A stretch of 64,000 bases of DNA, taken from contig CM066915.1 in NCBI GenBank assembly GCA_033964015.1, positions 12,981,573 to 13,045,572 of the forward strand, in the 5' to 3' direction. The DNA comes from Scolanthus callimorphus (taxonomy: Eukaryota > Cnidaria > Anthozoa > Actiniaria > Edwardsiidae). Made by a program: the position numbers and the translations under genes. Each line of letters starts with the position of its first letter. Within the stretch, counting starts at the first letter, position 1. Positions 10,796 through 20,596 of the stretch are shown here, in pieces. The notes beneath the pieces are model-generated. The model made no database searches and was not told where the DNA came from. It saw nothing but the letters and a program-made list of their open reading frames with translations.

Positions 10796-11770
10796 AAAAC
10801 TACCTGGTGGCGCGGGGAAAACAGGCGACGGCAGTCCTTGTTGTGGTTGCGCTTGTGTTGACAGCTGAGGGGAGAAGACTTTGCTTCGCCTATATGCTTC
10901 GATAATGCCTGGGAATTTCCAGTCAGAATCTTCATTAGGTGGAACCTTGTTGGACAAAGCCCTCTGCAGCGTTTGCAAGTCCTTGTCAAGTTCCACGCGA
11001 TCTATGTATTTTTGGAGATTCTGTCTTTTCAACCGCGGCCTCATCAGACTGAAGAAACTAGAATGAGCTCGTTGTCGGGAAGCTAGAAAGACATCGTTGT
11101 CGCTTTTTGCCTTAGCGTACTTCCCCTCCAAAACTTTTATATCTTTCTGGATTTCACGGATTTCGCTTTGCAACTCCGGGTGCTTTGCAGGATATTTACA
11201 AACGCTAACATCCACACATGGGTTCCCGCGACATCTTGATTTGTTATGCCCAGCCACATGGCACACCGTACATACTTTTGCGCGGCGTCCATTTGCGTCC
11301 CCGAACTCCTCCATTGCCCTTCGCTTGTCGGCTAGTTGCTGTTTAGCACTTTCTAGTTGCACACCCAGAACTTGTAGATTCTCCGTATGTTCTATTGCTC
11401 TACGATCGAGTGAGCTAAGCGGAGTTGAACTCTGCGTGGTTCCCTCTCCGGATTGGGAGACCGGCGGTGTCCAATCTAACTTTCGTGGTTGTAGCGCAGG
11501 TTTATCGGTACTATTTCGCTCATTATCTATTCTCGGCCGCTTGATTTTCTCCAGTTCTTCTTCTAGAACTCGTCTCTCAGCTAACAAGAGTTTGTCAGGG
11601 GATGGAAAGAACGTGTCGAGATCTTCCGGTTTCATATACTTGAGAGACCTCTTAGAACGAAATCCTCTACTTTCAAAAAATGGAGATAGACGTTCCAATT
11701 TCATCCCAGGACTCAAAGAGCGCAACCAGTCATGGATTTCACTGGAAGAACTCCCTTCAAAGCCCGCCAT
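10742..11770 (-). CDS. Transposon accessory protein: SAM-like domain plus CCHC zinc knuckle
   Basis: Intact 342-residue frame from the ATG at 11770; the upstream extension begins at a non-ATG codon. Residues ~11-76 have the helical spacing of a SAM domain, with PEDLDTFF near its centre. C167-x2-C170-x4-H175-x4-C180 is a zinc knuckle, and further Cys follow at 185 and 191. Charged helices at ~130-157 and ~200-275 look coiled-coil. The tail is Pro/Gln-rich and ends in Tyr residues. It starts ~105 bp after the transposase stop; a branch-point-like CTAAC and CCCTCCCAG acceptor lie between them at ~11854, so it may be an alternatively spliced product of one transcript. SAM domains oligomerise and knuckles bind nucleic acid, so a DNA-binding or transpososome-assembly role is inferred. 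A captured host gene fragment is the alternative. Confidence 0.7.
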   Translation of the reverse strand: MAGFEGSSSSEIHDWLRSLSPGMKLERLSPFFESRGFRSKRSLKYMKPEDLDTFFPSPDKLLLAERRVLEEELEKIKRPRIDNERNSTDKPALQPRKLDWTPPVSQSGEGTTQSSTPLSSLDRRAIEHTENLQVLGVQLESAKQQLADKRRAMEEFGDANGRRAKVCTVCHVAGHNKSRCRGNPCVDVSVCKYPAKHPELQSEIREIQKDIKVLEGKYAKAKSDNDVFLASRQRAHSSFFSLMRPRLKRQNLQKYIDRVELDKDLQTLQRALSNKVPPNEDSDWKFPGIIEAYRRSKVFSPQLSTQAQPQQGLPSPVFPAPPGSFDFQTPSPYGSQYGYYYY

Positions 11771-11875
11771 GTTTGCAGGATGGCTTCTAGGGGCTTTCTG
11801 AAATGTTCCCACGCTCGAGGCGTGTAGCACAAAAGGAGTGTCAATCACTTTTCCTGGGAGGGTTAGAACGAGCTG

Positions 11876-13018
11876 TCAATCAATATAACCGCAATGCCTA
11901 AAATATGCCAAGGAGTTGGCCTCGCTGATTTCACCAACGCCCTCCGCGATTGCTATCTCAGTCTCGTGTATCGTGAGTTGTGTATTGCGTCTAAGGTAGC
12001 ATTTTACCTGGTGAAAACAAAATTCACATGTATTCAAATGGGGAGAGTACGCAGGCTGAAATAGTAGTCTAACCCCATGCTCCTGGAGAATATCACGCAA
12101 CAAAGGCTCAGCGAAGTGCCCATGGTGAAAACCACAATTATCCATTATTACGACGTCTCCGAATTCTAAAAGCGTTGTTCCATCTGGCCTGTCGATTTCA
12201 AGGGCTTCGTCAAAAAAATTGAGCATTTCCAACCCATTGGAAGGTCCGGGTAATATTGAAAAATAGTCCACACCCCTGGCCGAGTGCAGTAAATTGAGCG
12301 TATAGTTGGCATTCGACGCATAGCGTTGCATTTCCACGGCCGGCTCGCCTCTGTATGAACTACCATAGAGACGATTTCCTGATGTCACAATCACACTAGA
12401 TTCATCAAAGAAATGCATTTTTGTGAAGTCTATTAGCGCAACCTCAGAAAGGTAAAAATTTGTGTAATCAATATTCGCCTGCGTCATAGCTTCTGTCGGA
12501 ACCTGCGATATTTTTTTCTTGCTCATGAAGCAATCCTGACGAAGGCTTGTTTTTATCGCAGACTCAGATGGTAAGTTACCGGGTGGGCAGACACCATCTA
12601 GCAATAACCGATGCTTCAGTTCACTGATATACGTGCTTGGTTTACACAACTTTTCCGATTCAATATACTCCACGACTTCGTCTGTCATCTTCACCCGCTC
12701 TGTGCCCCTTCTCGGTTTTGGAAGAGAAGTATTGAGTAGTTCGTATTGCTGGACGATCTTATTCACGTAGCCAATACTCGTACGGGCCGTATTTGAGATT
12801 TCTCGCTGGGACATCCCTTGATGGTGCAAGTCCAAAACTCTTTCCCGGTACATTTGAGGTAGCAGTCGCCCGTCATCATAAATTCCATTCCGCTGATTGA
12901 TTCTAAGATTACAGTCGCCTGAAACAAGTGATTTTGGAATTTGGACATCAACGAATGAATTCGTATTCGGAAGAAAAGAATAAAACTTACCAGCAATATT
13001 TGCGGGAGCATATGCCAT
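11876..13018 (-). CDS. DD38E transposase with Pax-like paired DNA-binding domain
   Basis: From the ATG at 13018 the frame has 380 codons; a longer frame to 13351 begins at a non-ATG codon. A 72-bp phase-1 intron (12990-12919; GTAAGT...TTTCAG) is in frame and free of stops, so spliced (356 aa) and unspliced products are both readable. Unspliced numbering: residues ~36-92 contain RINQRNGIYDDGRLLP, then GMSQREIS and SIGYVNKIVQQY, matching the turn and PAI helices of Pax paired domains. Residues ~105-162 match the RED half, including LLLDGVCPPGNLPSESAI. The catalytic core has D205 (FFDES), D293 (IMDNCGFHHG) and E332 (SPHLNTCEF), with 38 residues between D293 and E332. The core is IS630/Tc1/mariner (DDE_3-like). 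All catalytic residues are present, so the enzyme looks functional. Confidence 0.9.
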   Translation of the reverse strand: MAYAPANIAGKFYSFLPNTNSFVDVQIPKSLVSGDCNLRINQRNGIYDDGRLLPQMYRERVLDLHHQGMSQREISNTARTSIGYVNKIVQQYELLNTSLPKPRRGTERVKMTDEVVEYIESEKLCKPSTYISELKHRLLLDGVCPPGNLPSESAIKTSLRQDCFMSKKKISQVPTEAMTQANIDYTNFYLSEVALIDFTKMHFFDESSVIVTSGNRLYGSSYRGEPAVEMQRYASNANYTLNLLHSARGVDYFSILPGPSNGLEMLNFFDEALEIDRPDGTTLLEFGDVVIMDNCGFHHGHFAEPLLRDILQEHGVRLLFQPAYSPHLNTCEFCFHQVKCYLRRNTQLTIHETEIAIAEGVGEISEANSLAYFRHCGYID

Positions 13019-14144
13019 TACTCTGAAAATCAAACTTTGTCTCAAACAGCTTTTGGCGGGATAATCACCTCTGCGTGCAATGAATCGAGAACAAGACGTA
13101 AAAATCAAGTCAAACACGAACTCAAAAGCCAGATGACAAATATGCGGACTGCTGCAACCGGGCGAAAGAGTTACGATGATCTCTGAAGAGAGCGATAACT
13201 GGTATTCAAGCCGAATTTCAATAAAATGGTGTGCCGCGAACTCGCGGAAAACAGTTACGAGCTCGACTGACTCGACTCTATCCCAGCCGGCCAATTTCCG
13301 GCGGCTGGTTTGACATGTAATTGACAGCGGCCACGTGCCGCAACACAGCAAAGGTTCGTACTTGAAACCTGTTTCGCATATTTTTGCAACTGAAATTTTG
13401 AAACAAATCTATAGACTAAACCAAATATCTTATGCTACCGGAAAACGCGAATAGTATATTCTCCACTTACTTGATTCTTATTTGATTATTGTCTTCGCGA
13501 AAGGAGGGGCTGTTAGCAGTCGATTTTATTATAGCTGAAAGCTCTCGGCAATTGGAGCCGTTCATTTATTTACAGGCAATATTTTCTTGAGGATTAGAGC
13601 ATTTTGTTTAGTGGATCGTTGTTTATTTACTTCACATTTTCAATGTTTTGCTATGAAGTCTGGTCGCTCACAATAAAAACGTGTTTATTACTACAATATC
13701 AAACTTCCGAGCTACAAACCGTCAAACCCTGTAAATTTACTTCTTTTACATACGAAAATGTACTGAAGTTGTCGATTACGCTACGAATGTATAGATGTTA
13801 GTTCGTTCTTTACAACTCAAAACTCGAAACTATCAAAGGATGCAGTTGATAATTTTGTCCTACTTTAGAGTTAGACTTTTGTGCGCGATGTAACGTGAAA
13901 TATATGTGCATTGACAAATCAAAAGACCGCGCGTGATGCTATAAACTCGAAAGCAAATCCTTACAAACGTCTTTACAAATATTTGGACAATTTGCTCTAT
14001 GCTACCTAACGGCAGTTCACGGCTGCTTGTAAATCGCTAATTTACATTAGTTACATACGCGAAACTGTTTACAGACACGTTATTCACAATTTGCGATGAT
14101 TTTGCAGCTGAAAGCTACTTGAAGTTCTCGATCAGGTCAAAAGG

Positions 14145-14643
14145 CCGCACTATGATTGAAGTCTCAAGTCTCAAAATAATACATGAAGCCGTCTTAGCAA
14201 TGCATTTACCGATTTGTTGTGTAACTGTTATAGAGAAAAATCCTGAAATTCGAGGAAGAAAGAATGAATTTACGAAGACGCTGGGAAACACTTGTTGTGT
14301 GCGAACGAAATGATTTCCAGATGTTGTTTTGATTGAGTCCCGGCGCTTTGAAAACAGGCGTAAACTGTCTAATTTATGTTTTGTCCTTTCAATGCGAAGA
14401 CTGTTGAGTCCTGCATTTCGAAGTATTCTTGTACAGAACACAATATTTCAGCTCTTTCGCGGACACAAATCAGAAGAACAAATGCCTGAAAAATGTCTAA
14501 AAAATGTCTGAAAAATGTCAAAATTATGTCGAGCCGACAAACTCAAGTCGCTTGTGATTGGCCGCCCCCAAAAGAATGCAGAAAGAATGCAGAAAAAACA
14601 TCTGAAAAAGACCGGACCGTTCACGGTTCGAGTGCCCTCACTG
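14145..14643 (-). repeat. Right terminal inverted repeat of the paired-domain transposon
   Basis: Reverse complement of the left TIR. The outer ~60 bp is almost identical, including CGAACCGTGAAC and the GGGGGCGGCCAATCAC box. CCAAT/GC-type boxes in both TIRs could serve as promoter elements firing inward, and from this end toward the transposase gene. Confidence 0.85.
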
Positions 14644-14645
14644 TA

Positions 14646-15110
14646 AAATATTATTCACATTTGGATGTGGTGATTTGTTGACAATATACAGAAACAAAAC
14701 ATGGACGAAGCTACTTATCTGGACGTCAGGAGGCTGTGTAGTGCTGTATTTTCAAGTAACAAACGCTGAAATTTACGCGAAACGCAGAGCTGTCCCAACC
14801 CACGTGTGTTTTGTCAACATGGCTGCTTTCAGAATCGTTGATCGAAACTTCTTTCAGTCTACAGAAAACATGGCTGCTTTCAGAATCGTTGATCGAAACT
14901 TCTCTCAGTCTACAGTGTGATACTTGACCAATATATTGCCTACGAAAACTAGACATCGATTGGTTCAGCACAGATTATTGAAATCTGATCGACTTTGAAC
15001 GTAAACAATACGAGTGGTTGACTATGTCTTATTACAGCGATTTGATTTCTAAACAAGTATCTAGAGTTCTGACTAACATTTCAGAATAGGAACAAGGTTC
15101 TTGCTATGGA
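14646..15110. other. Flank with a 51-bp tandem duplication, no gene
   Basis: The unit beginning AACATGGCTGCTTTCAGAAT occurs twice in tandem at 14816-14917. The open frames on both strands across it arise from the duplication. Nothing else was recognised. Confidence 0.55.
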
Positions 15111-15489
15111 ATAGGCCTTTATCACGCAATATTGATTAATAATATATAATAGTTATCCGAGATGAAATCCAGTTTCCAATTCTACACATCCGTATTAGTA
15201 AAACTGCAAAGTTTCAAAACTTCCTATTCTGACTTACTTTTTACAAAGAAATGTATGGGCAAATACGTCAAGTCGAGGCTGGACCGACATCGATTTATTT
15301 TACCATACATTTCTTGTAAAAAAATAAGCCAGAATACGAAGTTTTGAAAATTCATATCTCAGTCAGTATTCAAGCAGTCTTCACCAAACTTTGCAGTTTT
15401 ACTAATATGGATGTGTAGAATTGAATACTGGGTTTCATTTTCTGATAACTATTATATATTATAATCAATATGGCGTGATAAAGGCCTAT
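15111..15489. mobile_element. Foldback MITE, copy 1
   Basis: Outer ends ATAGGCCTTTATCACG and CGTGATAAAGGCCTAT are inverted. The arms (~180 bp each) share GAAATGTATGGG and TACACATCCGTATTAGTAAA, meeting near 15290. A second copy lies at 50042-50440. There is no coding potential. Confidence 0.75.
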
Positions 15490-15734
15490 TTACTCTAACA
15501 ACTCAAGAATATTGGACATGGAGGTAATCAATATTTCTGTAGAGTGATTTCATTTCTGAATACAGTAAACAAGATAACACCCGCATTGAGAGAATAAATG
15601 GATTAGAACATCAGGCTGAAATTTGTCATTCTTAGATAGCTGTTTCATAAGAACCTTACAGTGTATATATGCAAGTTGCTTGCTGTAGATTAGGTCAGGT
15701 TTAGCGGAAAAAGATTTAACCACGAGCGCACTTA

Positions 15735-15832
15735 TTAATCTTCGATTACTTCTAGTATTTAGTATTATTGTATAGTTTTAGGCACGGCCCCACATACACC
15801 GTGGATAAATAAAGTTATTGTTATTGTTATTA
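15735..15832 (+). mobile_element. LINE 3' end with ATTGTT microsatellite tail
   Basis: The sequence CACATACACCGTGGATAAATAAAG runs into (TTATTG)n, a form typical of CR1/L2-like LINE 3' ends. The coding part is not recognisable upstream (15490-15734), so only the terminal fragment is supported. Confidence 0.4.
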
Positions 15833-16159
15833 CCTAGATGTTGCAATTACTTAATTTCACGCAATTAAAAACATCTGTAGTTTACCTCCAGCTCACTTCT
15901 TTTTACATTCTCACTGGTGGGTTAATATGACAGTGAAAGAGTGCGTTCTTATTCTTACGTGTATTTTTTAATCAAATTATTTCATTCCATACCATCAAGC
16001 ATCTCTTTTGTTAGTCCCTTATAAAGTGTACATCTTGCTAAACAGTGATATTTTGTCTTCTGTTTCTTTTAAATGACATTAAATACAAATAAAACAACAA
16101 TAAATGCAATAAAGAGAACAAAGGAAAAAAAACATTAAGTCAGTGATGAAAGAGAAAAC

Positions 16160-16800
16160 AAAGTGGAAGAGACTAATATGAATTTAGAAAATTGGATTTG
16201 ATAGAAAACTTAAATTTATTTAGGTTAAGAGATTTGAATGATTCATTAATGCTATTCCAGATTACTGCTCCTTGGAATCGAATATCAAATTTACCATGAT
16301 TAGTACGAATTGAAGGCAGAAAATATGTTAAGTATTCAATTTCTATCACATATGCTTTAAAGGTCTATATGTTGCTTTCTGACGACTTTGGTGGTCCATA
16401 TTCAATCGCCGAAAAAGACATAAAAGCTACCAATTCAAGAACTCTAACACGAATATGAAGTACAGAAACTAGGTATTTCAAAAAAATATGATAGCCCTTG
16501 TTTGCAATATGGTAATAAACGGTTTAATTTTTAGTCCTAGCTCATGGACTAATAGCTCGAGCTTGAGGCCAGCCTAGTATTGTATTTGTGCCTTGTTCTG
16601 ACGCTTGAAAAAAGTCATCAAAAAGGGAAGGTAAAAGACCTGCATTGAATTTATGTATACCATGAATATAGAATTACAATAGGAAACTACACAAAATTTG
16701 AGAATATTTAGCTTTTTGAATATAGGAGTAGTATTCAGTATATGGAGAAAATGTAATAATCCTCACATTTTTCTTTTGAAGTACAATAAGTGGTTTCAAG
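16160..16800 (-). pseudogene. Decayed non-LTR reverse-transcriptase C-terminal region
   Basis: Reading the minus strand from ~16800: LIVLQKK, then KFNAGLLPSLFDDFF (16.6-16.7 kb), then after a ~250-bp non-homologous interruption LPSIRTNHGKFDIRFQGA and IWNSINESFKSLN (16.2-16.3 kb). This motif order is that of the region after the reverse transcriptase in CR1/L2-like LINE ORF2. Stops and the interruption show it is dead. Confidence 0.65.
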
Positions 16801-17109
16801 GTTGTCGGATAGGTATTCCCCCAGACTAATCCTTAGGCGCGTGAGGGCAATTCTGTGCTTGGTGTTGGCCTCGCGCACCATGTTGAGCACACTTATGAGT
16901 TGATCGAGAAATTGAGCTCAAATTTGTTTTAGATCTGCTGTGTTTTCCGAGATCTTGCCTAAAATGCTCCAAAAATAAAAGGAAACAAAAGCCCAATGAT
17001 CGCAGTTTCTTTATAAAAACAATGTTTTAATCACAGACCAAAAGAGAATGGAGTAAAATTTTTTTTTTAAATAGTGTCATACTGAAAACTAGAAAGCCGT
17101 GCGTAACAT
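16801..17109. other. Intergenic stretch, nothing recognised
   Basis: No motif or repeat beyond the flanking LINE relic and foldback element. Confidence 0.35.
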
Positions 17110-20100
17110 TTTGTCTCTCAAACAGAGTTTTTCCGTTTTTGCCTATCGCGCATAGATTTTGCTTTGCCTTTTCACGCATAGATTTTGCTTTGTTCTTTTT
17201 GCCTTTTCGCGCATACATTTTGTTTTGCCTTTTCGCGCACATAGATTTCGTTTTGCCGTCTTTGCCTCGTCGCGCATTTAACTTTGCCTTTTTTAGCGCA
17301 GAGATTTTGCCTCCCTTTGCATTTTGTGCCCGTTTTGTCTTGCCGTGTTTTGGTGTCTACTGCCAGTGGTTTTCTTCGCCTGTCTTCAGTTTTGAAAGCC
17401 AGTTAACGTCGTCGTTTTTCTTCTCTTTGTGTTTTGTTTTTATAAAATTTATTTGAACGCTTCCTTTGTTGCTCTTTTTTTCTCTCCTTAGCGGAAGAGC
17501 CGCTCGCGAGCCGTCAATTTGGGCTTTTTTTATGATGTGTAGTTGTCTAAATTGTGTACCGACACATTGGTTACGAACCGAGTTAATGAGCTGATTAAGT
17601 GCGCTTTTGCGCACTACGTCCAAGCACCAATTTAACTGATTCAAGAGACAAATTAGTATTCAACTTTAGAAGGCGGACTAAAACGGAGCATAGCAACAAG
17701 AGTGAGAGCATTTGCTTTTTCCTTTATATTTCCCTGCCTTATAATCAATCAGATATTATGAAGAAAGATGACAATATCCCATGCAGTGGACAGTTTATAG
17801 ATCGAGAATTCGTAGGATGAATAATTTTGCTCAAAGCGTTGCTATGCAAATCAGTGTTATCTGGAAAAACTTCAAAGCGCGTGCAAACTTCTTCCGCAAC
17901 TTACTACTTATTCGGCATTTTCCCAACGAAATAAAACCTCGCACAATTTTTATCAATGTTTCCTTGAGATATTGTGCTATAATGAATTTTAATCCGGTAC
18001 GGTTTTAACATATTATTTCACAAGTTTTGATACCCACTTCATCTCAAAAGTTCCACATAAATAGGCTCATTGTCATGTTGTTGCTCCATAATATAAGCAA
18101 GAAAGTAAGCAAGAAAGCAACAAATAATGCATGTAGGGCCGAGCTCGGAAGATACCCTCTATCAGTCGATGCCAAATACCGGGCGTTTAATTTCCTAACC
18201 AAACTCAAAGAGCCCAGAAGTGGCTTACATATCGATCACGTGTTTCTCGACTAACTAGAACAAAATAATAAAACAGACTGGCTAGTAAAAATTATGATTA
18301 AGACATGATTTATACGCTGGGTCTCGGTGAGCTTTGGATAAACATGACCTAGACACAGCGTATCAATCTGCAACACGCGAATTTCAAAATTGGCTAAGCG
18401 AAGTGTCGGATGACGACAAAAAAAGTGGACATAAAAGCAAACTCCGTATTGAACCTTCAAACTCACGCGCCTGAGGATTTGTGCACATAGTTGAATCGCC
18501 CTGGGCTTTCCTGCCCCGGCGGCAGATGAGCTGCACATCAGCCGTAGGAGCTTTGTCAGATCAAGCATTTCATTAGTGTGCCTAAACCAATTTTGTGTGT
18601 CTATAACTACAACTGTAATACAGGCATCAATGGTTGATCTGATGCCAGGTAACTTTTGATTGCTGAGTGGCGCACGTTAGGTGCTTAAGGTGGATCGACC
18701 CAGTAATTTTGCACCCATGCCACCCAATTTTGAACCTCTCATATAAAAACAGTTTAATTTATATAGCGCAGCCAATATAACACAAATACTTCCCATAGAC
18801 TAAAATACATGTCAGTACAAAAGTTGGGGAGATCGGAGTTAGTATCACGTGACAATCAGGGCACGCCTATTTTTACTCTCACCCCAGTTTCAGGCTGTAC
18901 CGACATTTTTTCAATAAATGCTCTATGGTACCTCGAGATTGACCGATTGCCTACGTGTAACCGAAGTTTGACTAAATTCTACAAGACCGATCTGAAGATA
19001 TTTTAGTTTGAACGCGCTTTGAAGTTTTTCCAGATAACACTGAATATTTGCATAGCAACACTTTGAGCAAAATTATTCATCCTACTAATTCTCGATCTTT
19101 AAACTGTCCACTGCATGGGATATTGTCATCTTTCTTCATAATGTCTGATTGATAATAAGGCGCTATTATTTCTGGTGCAGGGAAATATAAAGGAAAAAAC
19201 AAATGCTCTCACTCTTGTTGCTATGCTCCGTTTTAGTCCGCCTTCTAAAGTTGAATACTAATTTGTCTCTTGAATCAATTAAATGGTGCTTGGACGTAGT
19301 GCGCAGAAGCACACTTAATCAGCTCATTAACTCGGTTCGTAACCAATGTGACCGAGCATACAACTAAATTCAAGGCAGCCTCAAGGTGCAGCAGGCAAAA
19401 AACGACAAAAATGGGCACGACAAGGCAAAAATGAGCGCATAATGGCATGGTAAGGCAAAAAAGGGCACGAATAGGCAAAAAAGTGCGCGAATAAGCGAAA
19501 AAGGGCACGAATAGAAAAAAAAAGCATAATGAGGCAAAAAATAGCATAACAAAGCTGAGGAGGATTTTAAACGAATGTTTGAGTGCTAACCACAATGGCT
19601 TCTAAAACGAGTTATATTCGAGATGGAAGAAGTAGAGAGTTTGAGGGAACTCGAGAACGAGATTATGAAGACATTCAATCCGCTCTTAGAATGAGTGTTC
19701 TCTGTCTATTAAATTAAAAGGCTCTATCTTCTTGCACTATACAGAAATATTGGATTGAACGCATGTTGTTGTTTTCGATTTTCTTCAGCTTTTCCGTTCC
19801 TCTTTCTCTCGTTTTCGCGCAATTGCAAAGATCATATAGAGGAACACAACTAATAACTACTTAAAGAGATGGAAGCAGTAACCGCAAGCGAATAAAAACC
19901 TAGAGGTTGTGAAACAAAGCAAAAATCTGCCAAAAAGGCAAACATTGCGCGGGATTGGAATCGGAAGCAAAAAATGCATGCAAACAGGTATGTAGCGCAA
20001 AAAAGGCGTGTGCAAAAAAGGGCGTGCAGGGCAAAGAGGCAAAATAATGCATGAAGCAAAACGGCAAAAAATGCAAAAAAAGTAAAAAACCTGGCAATAA

Positions 20101-20110
20101 GATGCGCGAT
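17110..20110. mobile_element. Large foldback (FB-like) element with tandem sub-repeat arms
   Basis: The outer left arm (17110-17345) is an irregular array of GCGCATAGATTTTGCTTTGC-like units. The right side (19370-19550 and 19900-20110) carries the inverse, GGCAAAAAAGGGCACGAA. Inner arms 17550-17890 and 19005-19352 are ~340-bp inverted repeats at high identity. The loop (17.9-19.0 kb) has no recognised gene. Arms built of short tandem repeats are the hallmark of foldback elements. The open frames at 17139-17456, 19275-19595 and 19850-20129 are products of this low-complexity sequence. Confidence 0.65.
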
Positions 20111-20286
20111 GCACTGCGTGGTTGAGCAAATCGAGGCAGAAAAGTGCGCGATAAAACTGGACTTTTCTTGTCTTCTAACTTTAAAAAAATTCTAACGCTA
20201 CTTATCGTTGTGTTACTTCATTCCCTTACATCATCTTTCTCTAAAAGCAATTAATTCTGAAACAGCATTTCAAGTGCATCCTTGGC

Positions 20287-20596
20287 GTGTTTTTTTTTCA
20301 GACAACAGATAATAAAAAGCACAAATATGTTTATATTTTAAAACGTGCTCGTAAGAACACGACACCAGATTTGATCTGCTTTCACGACACCCTTTTTCCA
20401 TATGAAATTTTCGTGGTCTTTAGAAATTCGAAACGCGATAAGAAATTGTTTTTGGGGTGCACATTAGTTAAATATTATTTATTGCAAATTTCAGAGCTGA
20501 ACGACGGTTCACTTTCGAGATATATTGCAAAATCCAGCGTTAGAATTTTTGTTACGCCGCCGTGTACAACATCGTGCGCGAGGCCTGTTATGGACG
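20287..20596 (+). other. Unassigned open stretch
   Basis: A frame of ~103 codons follows a polypyrimidine tract and CAG at ~20302, as an exon might, and then runs into the TTAA-ended element. Its composition looks coding-like (KHKYVYILKRARKN near its start), but no family was recognised. It could be a truncated exon or chance. Confidence 0.2.

Larger units (their letters stand above)
9205..14643 (-). mobile_element. Complete Tc1/mariner-IS630-type DNA transposon with two genes
   Basis: The element is 5,439 bp. Both ends begin CAGTGAGGGCACTCGAACCG and TA flanks both (9203-9204, 14644-14645), the classic IS630/Tc1/mariner target duplication. TIRs of ~0.5 kb are nearly identical and continue as degenerate subterminal repeats to ~10230 and ~13880. 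Both genes lie on the minus strand: a DDE transposase with a paired-type N-terminus (11876-13018), then a SAM/zinc-knuckle protein (10742-11770). Both reading frames are intact, so recent activity is plausible. Its size and second gene are unusual for the superfamily. Confidence 0.9.

Noticed and set aside
11097..11801. 234-codon plus-strand frame opposite the accessory gene
   Set aside because: Shadow of the minus-strand gene; no motif, and the minus-strand protein has clear domains.
13019..13351. Extended transposase N-terminus up to 13351
   Set aside because: The extension starts at a non-ATG codon and shows no similarity to transposases; the ATG at 13018 is followed by a proper first exon and donor.
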